A stretch of 64,000 bases of DNA from Alysiella filiformis. GTDB taxonomy: Bacteria > Pseudomonadota > Gammaproteobacteria > Burkholderiales > Neisseriaceae. Shown in pieces: positions 35,052 through 45,747 of the stretch; positions within the stretch are counted from its first letter, which is position 1, and each line of letters starts with the position of its first letter. The notes under the pieces are model-generated. The model saw nothing but the letters and a program-made list of their open reading frames with translations. It searched no databases and had not been told where the DNA came from. The position numbers and the translations under genes were made by a program. Where the stretch lies: the NCBI RefSeq assembly GCF_014054525.1, contig NZ_CP059564.1:2056357-2120356 (forward strand), given 5' to 3'.

Positions 35052-35528
35052 TCAAATGTATTGCACATTCAAAATTTCATATTCGCGCAAACCGCTTGGG
35101 GCTTGCACTTCGGCAACATCGCCCGCTTCCTTGCCAATCATGGCGCGGGCAATGGGCGAACTCAAAGAAATGCGCAATTTTTTGATGTCGGCTTCTTCAT
35201 CGCCCACGATTTGGTAGGTGGTTTCTTCGTCTGTGTCCAAATCCAACACCGTTACGGTTGCGCCAAACACCACTTTGCCATCGGCGTTCAATTCGCGTGG
35301 GTCAATGATTTGTGCATGTGATAATTTGCTTTCCAATTCGGCAATGCGTCCTTCAATAAAACCTTGACGTTCTTTGGCGGATTCGTATTCGGCATTTTCC
35401 GACAAATCGCCATGCGAACGCGCCTCGGCAATGGCGGCAATGATTTCAGGACGCGCCACGCTTTTGAGTTGTTGCAATTCTTTTTTAAGCTGTTCTGCGC
35501 CTTGCACCGTTAAAGGGATTTTTTTCAT
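35052..35528 (-). CDS. greA: Transcription elongation factor GreA
   Basis: 158 residues from ATG 35528, the standard size. The N-terminal coiled coil ([46 protein letters not shown]) carries the acidic DLSENAEY tip that stimulates RNA polymerase cleavage of backtracked transcripts. The FKBP-like C-terminal domain has [14 protein letters not shown]. Confidence 0.97.
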   Translation of the reverse strand: MKKIPLTVQGAEQLKKELQQLKSVARPEIIAAIAEARSHGDLSENAEYESAKERQGFIEGRIAELESKLSHAQIIDPRELNADGKVVFGATVTVLDLDTDEETTYQIVGDEEADIKKLRISLSSPIARAMIGKEAGDVAEVQAPSGLREYEILNVQYI

Positions 35529-35759
35529 AAAAGCCAATTCTCCAAAAGCAGCCCAAATGCAGGCTGAAAATTGCCCGACCATTGCGTGTGGCAACAATCG
35601 GGTCGTAAAAATAAGAAAAAACGCAAGCCACCCCAAAAGGCGGCTTGCAAGTTGAATTTGCCCATTGTATCAAATTCAAGGGCTGATGACAATTCGTTTC
35701 ACGGTTGTTTTTGCGTCAAAATGACTCGGCTCCGCACGCCAATTATCATCACGCATCAT

Positions 35760-36269
35760 TTATTTCAATGGTTTCATGTTCATGTATTCCAACAGGAAAT
35801 TGGTAAACGCGGGATTGCTTGGGCGGCTGGACATATTGCCCCAACGCTGTTGCCAGCCACGCAAGGCGTTTTCCACATAGGCTTTGGATTGGGCGGTGTC
35901 AATGATACCGCGTTGGCTGTCCACCGCCGCACGCAAATACACTTCATACACGCTGTCGTCAATGCTGTTGCTGCCCACCAAGTTCAGGCGGAATCGGTTT
36001 AAATATTGGGCTGCCTGAACTTTGGTGATTTTTTTCTCATGCACTTGTGTGCCTAAACGTTGGGCTTCGGCACGGATTTTTGCCACGTCTGTCCAGTGAT
36101 TGGCTGCCAATTTGAACTGGGCTGATGGGCTTTCGCTTTGGCGCGATAAGCCCGAATAATCAGGCGTGGGATTGCTGCTTGTGGTTTGCACAACGGGGGC
36201 GGGTAATTGCACACACGCACTCAATGCCATTGCCAATGCGCTCATCGTTAAAATCGTTTTTATCTTCAT
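35760..36269 (-). CDS. Lipoprotein of unknown function
   Basis: 169 residues; lipobox LSAC at Cys19. After a Pro/Ser-rich linker the mature part is all-helical (DVAKIRAEAQRLGTQVHEKK; AAQYLNRFRLNLVG). No family recognised. Likely sits on the inner face of the outer membrane. Confidence 0.65.
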   Translation of the reverse strand: MKIKTILTMSALAMALSACVQLPAPVVQTTSSNPTPDYSGLSRQSESPSAQFKLAANHWTDVAKIRAEAQRLGTQVHEKKITKVQAAQYLNRFRLNLVGSNSIDDSVYEVYLRAAVDSQRGIIDTAQSKAYVENALRGWQQRWGNMSSRPSNPAFTNFLLEYMNMKPLK

Positions 36270-36503
36270 AACACACCCTAAAAATTCATTAGTTTAAAAT
36301 TAAACGCGAATGTTATCCGATTAGCGCACATTTGAAAATACCTTTTCAGGCTGCCTGAAAATGATTTTTGCCATTTAAATAAAAGCCATTATCATAAAAC
36401 AATTATTTGATTGATAAATGGAAATTATCGCACTTGCCACAACGCCCATCACGCATTATGATTGGCTTTTTCAACCCCACTTCAACACACAGAAGGAAAA
36501 CAA

Positions 36504-37124
36504 ATGGCTTACACCTTACCCGAATTGGGCTACGCCTACAACGCGCTTGAACCCCACTTTGACGCGCAAACCATGGAAATCCACCACAGCAAACACCACC
36601 AAGCGTATGTGAACAACGCCAATGCCGCTTTGGAAAGCCTGCCCGAATTTCAAAATTTGAGCGCGGAAGAATTGATTGCGCGTTTGGCAGAATTGCCCGC
36701 CGACAAACAAACCCCCTTGCGCAACAACGCAGGCGGACACGCCAACCACAGCTTTTTCTGGCAAGGCTTGAAAACAGGCACCACACTTTCAGGCAGCCTG
36801 AAAGCCGCCATTGAACGCGATTTTGGCAGCGTAGAAAACTTCCAAGCCGAATTTGAAAAAGCCGCCGCCACACGCTTTGGTTCAGGCTGGGCGTGGTTGG
36901 TATTTGAAAATGGCAAATTGAAAGTCGTGTCCACCGCCAACCAAGACAACCCCCTGATGGGCGCAGCCATTGCAGGCTGCTCTGGCACCCCCATCATCGG
37001 CTTGGACGTTTGGGAACACGCCTACTACTTGAAATTCCAAAACCGTCGCCCCGATTACGTTAAAGAATTTTGGAACGTGGTAAACTGGGACGAAGCACAA
37101 CGCCGTTTTGACGCAGTAGCCTAA
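36504..37124 (+). CDS. sodA: Superoxide dismutase, manganese type
   Basis: 206 residues from ATG 36504. Metal ligands are His27 (MEIHHSKHH), the His of [10 protein letters not shown], and Asp/His of [18 protein letters not shown] with Gln in [11 protein letters not shown] are Mn-type signatures; Fe-type enzymes have AAQVWNH here. The C-terminal half is very close to E. coli SodA. It removes cytoplasmic superoxide. Upstream DNA is AT-rich but no clear Fur box is called. Confidence 0.92.
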   Translation: MAYTLPELGYAYNALEPHFDAQTMEIHHSKHHQAYVNNANAALESLPEFQNLSAEELIARLAELPADKQTPLRNNAGGHANHSFFWQGLKTGTTLSGSLKAAIERDFGSVENFQAEFEKAAATRFGSGWAWLVFENGKLKVVSTANQDNPLMGAAIAGCSGTPIIGLDVWEHAYYLKFQNRRPDYVKEFWNVVNWDEAQRRFDAVA

Positions 37125-37143
37125 TTCCCCATTTTGCAAAATA

Positions 37144-38580
<1,437 letters not shown>

Positions 38581-38668
38581 ATCATCATTATTATCACAAC
38601 AAGCAGTCTGAAAAACACTTTCAGGCTGCTTAAATTCCAACTTTGGATTGGGTAAAAAAGGAATACCA

Positions 38669-39073
38669 ATGAAAAAAGTCATCACTTATGGCACGTTTGA
38701 CTTGTTGCATCACGGTCATATCCGCTTACTGCAACGCGCCAAAGAACTGGGCGACCACCTAACTGTGGCGGTATCCAGCGATGAATTCAATTTGGGCAAA
38801 GGCAAAGTATGTGCCTATCCCTACGCCGAACGCGCTTATATTGTAGAAGCCATTAAATATGTTGATTGTGTGATTCCCGAAACATCATGGGAACAAAAAA
38901 TCCGCGATATCCAAGAACACCAAATTGACATCTTTGTGATAGGCGATGATTGGGCAGGTAAATTTGATTTTTTAAAAGAATATTGTGAAGTGATTTACTT
39001 ACCGCGTACCGATGGCATTTCCACCACCCAAATTAAAGAAGCATTATCCAGCCCCCCAACTGAATACAAATAA
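38669..39073 (+). CDS. tagD: Glycerol-3-phosphate cytidylyltransferase
   Basis: 134 residues from ATG 38669. It makes CDP-glycerol from CTP and glycerol-3-phosphate. The HxGH motif (GTFDLLHHGHIRLL) and the RTDGISTTQIK block are diagnostic of TagD. It opens the polysaccharide cluster and supplies the donor for the glycerophosphotransferase at 40363. In Neisseria, glycerol-phosphate capsules use the same enzyme type. Confidence 0.92.
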   Translation: MKKVITYGTFDLLHHGHIRLLQRAKELGDHLTVAVSSDEFNLGKGKVCAYPYAERAYIVEAIKYVDCVIPETSWEQKIRDIQEHQIDIFVIGDDWAGKFDFLKEYCEVIYLPRTDGISTTQIKEALSSPPTEYK

Positions 39074-39082
39074 GACATTAAA

Positions 39083-40357
39083 GTGCCTATTTTTCATTTT
39101 TTTATCACAAAATTGCAACAATGTGAAATCATCAGGCTGATTGTACAAGTTTACAAACATTTGAATAACATTGATGTGGCATGGAAATGGCGTTTCTATC
39201 CAACGCTTTTTCGCATTATTCATGATTTGACCATTCCTTTGCATGAACGTGTATGCAAAAATTGTCAAATCCTGCTGAATCAAGGTGTGCATATTGGCGA
39301 TTTTTATTTGGCACAAAGCCTATTGCTGCAAAATCAACTGGATAAAGCCGAATACCACATTACCCGTTTTTTACATCATTACCCAACCCACTCAGATGGG
39401 GTATATTTACTGGCAGAAATTAAACGCAGAACCCAACAAAAACAAGTCGCATTTGAACTGCTCAAAAACATTTTAACCCACAATAAACGCGGTAAAACTT
39501 GGCAACATTTATCCAACTTGGTAGATGATTCATCTGATTTTGAACAATTTTATCATTTATTTACCCAAGCCCATCCCCATCATAACCAGCAGGCACTGGC
39601 GTATGATTTAGCATGCCATTTATCCAATGCGGCAGTACGCGCCCAAAATACCCAATTTGCCTTATCATTTTGGCGGACACAATATCGCCTCTCACAAGGC
39701 AAACCCAAATTACAGGCAGCCAAACCACCCATCACACGCCAATACAATGATAAAAAAGCCGCCAAAGCATTGGGCGATTTAAAAGATTATTTTGACCAAC
39801 GCCATATTACTTTTTTTCTGATTAGCGGCACCCTGCTCGGCTGCATTCGCGAAGGCAAACTGCTCAAACACGATAAAGACATTGATATTGGCGTGTGGGA
39901 TAACCATTCCGTTGAAGATTTGGCGAACATCATTCACAACAGCGGTTGTTTTCATGTTTTGCCCATTTATTCAAATGATATTTTGGTTATTCGCCATGTT
40001 AATGGCGTTACCATTGATATTTTTATTCATTATCGCCAAGCCGATGATTATTGGCATGCCAGTGGCAAAAGTCAATGGCACAATTCGCCGTTTGAATTGC
40101 ATACTTACTCATTTTTAAACCGCGAATACCTGATTCCAGCCAATTACGATTTGTATTTAACCGAAAACTATGGCGACTGGCATACCCCTCAACTGAGTTT
40201 TGACAGCACCCTAGATACCCCCAATATGACGATTATCTCAGAACCTGAATTTCTGATTTATCTGTATAAAAAAATGACCTTTGCCGTGCATTCTGGCAAA
40301 AAGCCGTCTGAACGCCATTTAAACGTTTTGCGGCAACACGGCGAATTTTTGGATTAA
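39083..40357 (+). CDS. TPR plus LicD-like phosphotransferase
   Basis: 424 residues with a GTG start 9 nt after tagD; no in-frame ATG lies near the N-terminus. Residues about 60-205 are helical TPR-like repeats (LAQSLLLQNQLDKAEYHITRFL). Residues about 215-424 match the LicD/fukutin nucleotidyltransferase fold: FLISGTLLGCIREGKLLKHDKDIDIGVW gives GTxLG, Arg and the D-x-D-x-D metal site. LicD enzymes move phosphocholine or another phospho-alcohol from a CDP-donor to a glycan; CDP-glycerol is a plausible donor. A canonical Neisseria GCCGTCTGAA lies inside at 40303-40312. Confidence 0.75.
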   Translation: MPIFHFFITKLQQCEIIRLIVQVYKHLNNIDVAWKWRFYPTLFRIIHDLTIPLHERVCKNCQILLNQGVHIGDFYLAQSLLLQNQLDKAEYHITRFLHHYPTHSDGVYLLAEIKRRTQQKQVAFELLKNILTHNKRGKTWQHLSNLVDDSSDFEQFYHLFTQAHPHHNQQALAYDLACHLSNAAVRAQNTQFALSFWRTQYRLSQGKPKLQAAKPPITRQYNDKKAAKALGDLKDYFDQRHITFFLISGTLLGCIREGKLLKHDKDIDIGVWDNHSVEDLANIIHNSGCFHVLPIYSNDILVIRHVNGVTIDIFIHYRQADDYWHASGKSQWHNSPFELHTYSFLNREYLIPANYDLYLTENYGDWHTPQLSFDSTLDTPNMTIISEPEFLIYLYKKMTFAVHSGKKPSERHLNVLRQHGEFLD

Positions 40358-40362
40358 CAACA

Positions 40363-43335
40363 ATGATGAAACACTTAAAAAACGCCTACCATCACATTAC
40401 TGCGCCAGCAGGCTATCATCAAGGCTTGGCGTTGTACAATCAAAAAAAATGGCAAGCGGCTTTGGAAGCGTTTCAAAGTGCCGATGCAATCAACCCCATT
40501 CATGCCAAAAATGCCTTTAAACTGGGTTTGTGTCATTTAAAATTGGGCAATTTGCACGAGGCTCAATATTATTTGACCCAAGCTGTTGAGCTGGCACCTT
40601 ACAATCAACAATGGCAAATTCAACTTGAACAATGCCAACGCCAAATCGAATACAAAACCCAAGGAGCAGCTTCGGCTGCCACCCAACCCGTTGTGGTGCC
40701 ACGCATTCATCAAAGCGGGGAAACACAATCATTGGGCATTTCACTCAAAAAAAAATTATTGCTTATTCCATCTGACTACAATCATCGCGTGATGGCGGAT
40801 ATTGATTCATTTATTGAATATTATAAAAATGATTTTAATATCTATATTATTTTGCGTCATTTAAATGAAGATATTGTTTATCGCAGCACCCACACTTTGG
40901 TTAAAAATGGCTCATCATTTGGCGAATTTTTGAAATTCACTGCCGATTATGTGATTGATGCTGGCACAATGAATTACGGCTACCGCATTACCGATACCAA
41001 CACTTGGGTTTCGGTGTGGCATGGTATTCCGTATAAAAAAATGTTTGTGGATTTTGATGTCAAACATTTGGCAACCGCCATTCGCTACAATCTTGCCTAC
41101 GATTGCATGATTTCCATGTCGGATTTTTATACCGATGTGTTTTTGCGTGGCGCAATGCGCTACGATGGCAAAATTTTGCAATTGGGTTGCGCCAAAACCG
41201 ATAAATTATTTCAAAAAGAAGACAATCAAGGTCGTTTAAAACGCCTGTTTCAGAGTATCAGGCTGCCTGAAAATGCCAAAATCATTCTTTACGCCCCCGA
41301 CTTTCGTCAATCGGGCGAGATGGTTTTGCCATTTGACGCAACACGCCTGCTGGCAACGTTTGGTCAAGATTACTGCCTGTTGGTTTTATTGTCATCACAA
41401 ACCAATACCGCACCTGCCAATAGTCCTGAAAATGTGTATTACACCGCCGATTTGAACGACAGCGATGCCTTGCTCATTGCCGATATTCTTATCAGCGATT
41501 ATCACACACTCATATACACTTTTGACCAATACAATCGCCCTGTGGCATTGTTTCATCATGATTATGAAACATTTGCCCACAGCCACCCCCAACGTCATCA
41601 AGAATTGCGTATTTTGTCGCGCCGCCCATTTAGGGCAGAAAATGAAGACGAATTGTGTGGCTTGGATTGGACAAAACTCAAACAATACAGTTTGGATTTT
41701 GCCCTGCACGAAAACATTGGCTCGGCATTTTTAAAAACCACTTTGGGCATTCCGCACAATAAAAAAATCATTTTTTATGCACCAACTTTTCGTAAAGCGG
41801 GTGCCATGCCTTTGCCGTTTTCGCCCCAAAAATTGTTGAACGCATTGAATCATGAATATGTCATCATCACCAAATTGCATTACCTGAATCATCTTGACCA
41901 GCGTTATGACAATGTGATTGATTGCACATCTTATTCCAATATTGCCGATTTGATGAAAATTTCAGATATTCTCATCAGCGATTATTCTTCATTGGTGCTG
42001 GATTTTGCTTTATTGAATAAACCCATTGTGTTATTTCAATATGATTACGCAGATTATATGCAACAACGTGGTGTGTATTTTGATTTTGGCGATTATTTGC
42101 TGCCTGAACAGATTGTGCAAAATGAAGATGAACTGTATCAACTGAATTGGCACAATTTAAGCAGCAACAACCACAAAATCATCAATACCTTTTATCCATT
42201 AGAAGACGGTCAATCCACCCAACGCATTGTGGATGCTTTGGCATTCAATAAAGATATGCGCCATGGCAAAGACATCATTTTTTTGGTCAATGAACTCAAC
42301 CAAATTGGGGGTGTGCATACATTTTTGAAAAACATGGCAAAACATTATAAGCAAAAATACAATTCGCGTATTTTTGTGATTGCCATTCGTGAATTTGCCG
42401 AAACAAACAGTGAATTTCATCAATTACAAAGCCCTTATATTGACTTTAAATTGTCGGCACAATATTTAAATGGTGCATGTGCCAATATTTTGCAAAATAC
42501 TGATGGCATTGTGATTGCCCTGCAATTTTCGGCACAACTGCATTTTCAAAAATATTTGACCCACGCCAAATCGGTATTGATGTTTCATGGCGATGTGAAA
42601 GACATGATTTCGCGTGAATTATATGCCCCACACTTGGGCTGGCTGAATGAGGGCAAATTGTACAATTATCGCCGTTTGTTGCTTTTAACCCAATCGGCGG
42701 TGGATTTGTTGCGCCCACATTTGGTGGCAGAAGTGCAAAATAAACTGGGCTACATGCACAATTCCATTGACGCGCAATATTGCCCTCTTGAACCTCGCAA
42801 CCCCTTGCACACCGCCGTTATCAGTCGCCTAGATGCAGACAAAAATATTTTCAGCATGATTGATTTGGGCAAAGAAATTGCCAAGCAAAATGCCAATATT
42901 GTGGTTCACATTTATGGCGATGGCGAATTGAAAGATGAATTTCAGGCAGCCTTAAATCAAAATGGCTTACAAAATATCCTCAAATTGCACGGTTTTGAAA
43001 GCGATAAAGAAAAAATCTTTGGCAACAGCGATTCTTTGCTGCTGATGAGCAAATCAGAAGGTTTTCCACTTGTGGTGCTGGAAGCTTATGCACACGCTCG
43101 CCCTGTCATTGCCTTTGATTCATTCACATCGGCACAGGAAATCATCAAACACGGCGAAACAGGTTATTTAACGGCATATGGCGATTATGCCGCCATCATT
43201 GCAGCCATTCAAAATGCCCATACTTTATCGCCACAAGCCATTCAAGCCACATTTGAGCAATTTTCCAATGCCCAAATTTTTGCCAAATGGGATAAGCTGA
43301 TTGGCGAATTGGATGCCGAAGCCAACCAAGCATAA
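40363..43335 (+). CDS. Multidomain polymerase: TPR, CDP-glycerol glycerophosphotransferase, GT4
   Basis: 990 residues. About 1-100: TPR repeats (GLALYNQKKWQAALEAFQSA). About 120-455: a TagB/TagF-type glycerophosphotransferase with the catalytic His-Gly (VSVWHGIPYKKMF) and a degenerate C-terminal half (IILYAPDFR; ISDYHTLIYTFDQYNRP). About 460-630: a second, better-kept C-terminal half (IIFYAPTFRKAG; ISDYSSLVLDFALLNKP). About 640-985: a GT4 glycosyltransferase (ELNQIGGVHTFLKNM; RLDADKNIFSMIDLG; SEGFPLVVLEAYAHARPVIAF). It likely builds the glycerol-phosphate repeat unit. Confidence 0.85.
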   Translation: MMKHLKNAYHHITAPAGYHQGLALYNQKKWQAALEAFQSADAINPIHAKNAFKLGLCHLKLGNLHEAQYYLTQAVELAPYNQQWQIQLEQCQRQIEYKTQGAASAATQPVVVPRIHQSGETQSLGISLKKKLLLIPSDYNHRVMADIDSFIEYYKNDFNIYIILRHLNEDIVYRSTHTLVKNGSSFGEFLKFTADYVIDAGTMNYGYRITDTNTWVSVWHGIPYKKMFVDFDVKHLATAIRYNLAYDCMISMSDFYTDVFLRGAMRYDGKILQLGCAKTDKLFQKEDNQGRLKRLFQSIRLPENAKIILYAPDFRQSGEMVLPFDATRLLATFGQDYCLLVLLSSQTNTAPANSPENVYYTADLNDSDALLIADILISDYHTLIYTFDQYNRPVALFHHDYETFAHSHPQRHQELRILSRRPFRAENEDELCGLDWTKLKQYSLDFALHENIGSAFLKTTLGIPHNKKIIFYAPTFRKAGAMPLPFSPQKLLNALNHEYVIITKLHYLNHLDQRYDNVIDCTSYSNIADLMKISDILISDYSSLVLDFALLNKPIVLFQYDYADYMQQRGVYFDFGDYLLPEQIVQNEDELYQLNWHNLSSNNHKIINTFYPLEDGQSTQRIVDALAFNKDMRHGKDIIFLVNELNQIGGVHTFLKNMAKHYKQKYNSRIFVIAIREFAETNSEFHQLQSPYIDFKLSAQYLNGACANILQNTDGIVIALQFSAQLHFQKYLTHAKSVLMFHGDVKDMISRELYAPHLGWLNEGKLYNYRRLLLLTQSAVDLLRPHLVAEVQNKLGYMHNSIDAQYCPLEPRNPLHTAVISRLDADKNIFSMIDLGKEIAKQNANIVVHIYGDGELKDEFQAALNQNGLQNILKLHGFESDKEKIFGNSDSLLLMSKSEGFPLVVLEAYAHARPVIAFDSFTSAQEIIKHGETGYLTAYGDYAAIIAAIQNAHTLSPQAIQATFEQFSNAQIFAKWDKLIGELDAEANQA

Positions 43336-43346
43336 GAGCAAACCCC

Positions 43347-44387
43347 ATGAGTTTTTTAAATAAATTATTCCAAAAAATCCCACAAATCGGGCAATCGCCC
43401 CTCATTTCCATATTGGTGCCATGCTATAATTCAAGGGCAACCCTGCCTGCAACGCTCAAATCCATTCAAGCCTCACACTACACCAATTTAGATGTGATGA
43501 TTGTTGATGATGGACACGCCGTAACAGTAGAAGACATTGTGAAAGAATTTAATGACCCACGTTTTCGCTATTTTTACAAAAACAATGAAGGTTTGGGACT
43601 GACACGCAATTTTGGGATTCACAATGCCAAAGGCGAATACATTTTCTTTTTGGATTCAGATGACCTGATTTTTCCCGATGCCTTGGGCAAATTGCTGGCT
43701 TATGCCGAACGGCATCAATTGGATTGCGTATCAGGCGTAACCGTTCGCCGCGATTTTGAAACAGGCGTGGAAAGCGAATGGTTTCGCAGCCTGTACAAAA
43801 GCCCCAAAATCAGCACTTTTGCCAATCGCTTATCACAATTTGACGATACCCTATCCACCAATAAATTGTACAAAGTACAAATGCTTAAAGATTTGGGCAT
43901 TTATTTTGAAACTGGTTTGTATGAAGACAAATTGTTTACCGCCAAGCTCTATTCCAAATTGGAACGCATTGGTTTAATTGATACACGGGTTTATGTGTGG
44001 CTGATTTACGGCAGCCAAACCTCCATTACCACCACCAAATCGGTCAGCAATTTTCAAGGTCGCATGGCTGCCATCAACAATTTATGGCAATACATTCCAG
44101 AATTGCGTAAAGCCTATCAAATCGCATTTTATATGAATCATGATTTATTGATTTATTTGCGAGAATTTGTGTTTTACAATGAAGATGAAAAAGAAGAAAT
44201 TTTTCAGACAGCCTACCATTTTATCCAACAACATAAACGGTACATTTATACACGTTTGGTTACAGCCAGTTACAACAGAGCTTGTTTGGATGCACTGATT
44301 GTGGGCGATAAAGCCAAATTCATGTACACCGCACAAATTTTATCGCAAATATTCCAAGATGAATTGAAAATTAAGCAGCAAGTTTAA
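43347..44387 (+). CDS. Glycosyltransferase family 2
   Basis: 346 residues, 11 bp after the polymerase gene. The GT-A domain starts ISILVPCYNSRATLPATLKSI, with VIVDDG-like MIVDDGH, NEGLGLTRNFGI and the metal-binding DSDDL. The C-terminal third is helical. It adds one sugar to the cluster's glycan; donor unknown. Confidence 0.87.
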   Translation: MSFLNKLFQKIPQIGQSPLISILVPCYNSRATLPATLKSIQASHYTNLDVMIVDDGHAVTVEDIVKEFNDPRFRYFYKNNEGLGLTRNFGIHNAKGEYIFFLDSDDLIFPDALGKLLAYAERHQLDCVSGVTVRRDFETGVESEWFRSLYKSPKISTFANRLSQFDDTLSTNKLYKVQMLKDLGIYFETGLYEDKLFTAKLYSKLERIGLIDTRVYVWLIYGSQTSITTTKSVSNFQGRMAAINNLWQYIPELRKAYQIAFYMNHDLLIYLREFVFYNEDEKEEIFQTAYHFIQQHKRYIYTRLVTASYNRACLDALIVGDKAKFMYTAQILSQIFQDELKIKQQV

Positions 44388-44615
44388 TATATCAATATGG
44401 TAATCATGCTAAAAATTTATTACCATCTTAAATAGGTTATTTATGCTTTCAGGCAGCCTGAATATTTGAGTAAAATGCTTGCAAAACAAATTCTAACCAT
44501 TGAAATGAACAATGCCATACTGGTATCATCTTAAATTCAACCATAAATATAATTGAATTTAGAAAAACTATTGTAGCACTGGATGCGACCATGATTTCAA
44601 ATGATTGAAAATGCC

Positions 44616-44678
44616 ATGGGTATTTTTAATCAAATTATCCAACAAATTGACATCAACGAGCAGGAGACACAGCCATGA
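44616..44678 (+). CDS. 20-residue leader-like open frame overlapping the next start
   Basis: ATG at 44616 reads MGIFNQIIQQIDINEQETQP and stops at TGA overlapping the next ATG (ATGA). It echoes the N-terminus of the GT2 protein upstream (MSFLNKLFQKI). It may be a coupled leader or a remnant of a glycosyltransferase start. The 287-bp gap before it (44388-44674) holds one DUS and little else. Confidence 0.25.
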   Translation: MGIFNQIIQQIDINEQETQP

Positions 44679-45559
44679 ACAACCCAATTACCCCCAACCC
44701 CATCAATCAAATTGAAAAAATATGGATGAAAGATGCAACCTTTTTCATTGAAGGATTGGCTTATTTGCAAGGCTACGATGCGCCTGATTACCGTTATTTA
44801 CATAAACACATTAAATTTATCAATTTGCTTGATGATTCTGTATCAGAGTTTGGATTGGGAACAGTACCTAAACGTGAGCTTTCCAGCCAACCTTTCAATG
44901 GTCAAAACTACAATTATACTGCCGCTGGTACAGCTACGGCTGGCTTTAAAGGAATTGATATCGGCTTTTTCAAAAATGGTATTTACGAAATCCAAATCTC
45001 TGTTTCTGCTGACAAGAATATGAGGCAGTATGCAAGCTTAGTCATGACCGAACAAAACCTAGACAAACATTCGGCAGATAACTTTTCCGAATACCGTTTA
45101 TTTTCAGAAGGAGACAAGGTCTATCTCACTAAAAAAGACATTTTAGGTAACGATGTACCTAGTCAAAGTCACATCAGTATTGAAAATGCTTGGGTAAATG
45201 GAACCATTTTCCATATTGAGGGCGAATTTGTTGTGGCTGAAGCACCATTGAGTAACTTCAATCAAGGACAATATTACCTAATAGCTCAAAAATCCATTCA
45301 ACATCAATATGTATTTGGGCTAGGTCAAGTACGTAAAAATGGTCTTGGTTTAAAAATTGGCAATACCACAGCCAACTACAACGCCAGTTATTTCGCCACA
45401 CCAGGATTAAAAGGCATTGATGTGCAAGATTGTGAACCAGGTTTGTATGAATTATATGTTTCTTTGGCATATGGCAATAAAATCTTTACCGCAAAACTGA
45501 ATAAGCAATTAAAGCTAGAAAACTCAAATCATTCAAACTTGCCTAATGCCTCTCAATAA
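44675..45559 (+). CDS. Twofold-repeat module protein, truncated paralogue of the next gene
   Basis: 294 residues, about 90% identical to residues 1-285 of the 45748 protein. The module consists of two similar halves; compare GFKGIDIGFFKNGIYEIQISV with GLKGIDVQDCEPGLYELYVSL. No signal peptide or known family is recognised. After the shared NLPN the frame ends, and the DNA beyond still resembles the TPR part of the long paralogue. So this is probably a shortened gene, possibly still functional as a stand-alone module. Confidence 0.65.
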   Translation: MNNPITPNPINQIEKIWMKDATFFIEGLAYLQGYDAPDYRYLHKHIKFINLLDDSVSEFGLGTVPKRELSSQPFNGQNYNYTAAGTATAGFKGIDIGFFKNGIYEIQISVSADKNMRQYASLVMTEQNLDKHSADNFSEYRLFSEGDKVYLTKKDILGNDVPSQSHISIENAWVNGTIFHIEGEFVVAEAPLSNFNQGQYYLIAQKSIQHQYVFGLGQVRKNGLGLKIGNTTANYNASYFATPGLKGIDVQDCEPGLYELYVSLAYGNKIFTAKLNKQLKLENSNHSNLPNASQ

Positions 45560-45700
45560 ATCCAGCGTTGAGTAAAATTGAGCAAATACCATAAACTGCT
45601 TCGCTCAATTACAGCAAATTTAGCCCGAACTATGGCAGAAATACTGATTAGCAAGTCAGGCTGATATGGAAATAAGCAATAGTTTTAAATGCTATTTTTT
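45560..45700 (+). pseudogene. Decayed TPR remnant of the truncated paralogue
   Basis: The DNA after the 44675 stop still aligns with the paralogue at about 46665-46800. For example TTACAGCAAATTTAGCCC here matches TTACAGCAAATTAAGCCT, and GTCAGGCTGATATGGAAAT matches GTCAGGCTTATAGAAAT. It is full of stops and frame changes, so the lost part of the gene has decayed in place. Confidence 0.6.
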
Positions 45701-45747
45701 ACATAAACAACTCATTTACTTGAAAATTATATAAAGGCTTTGTCATT

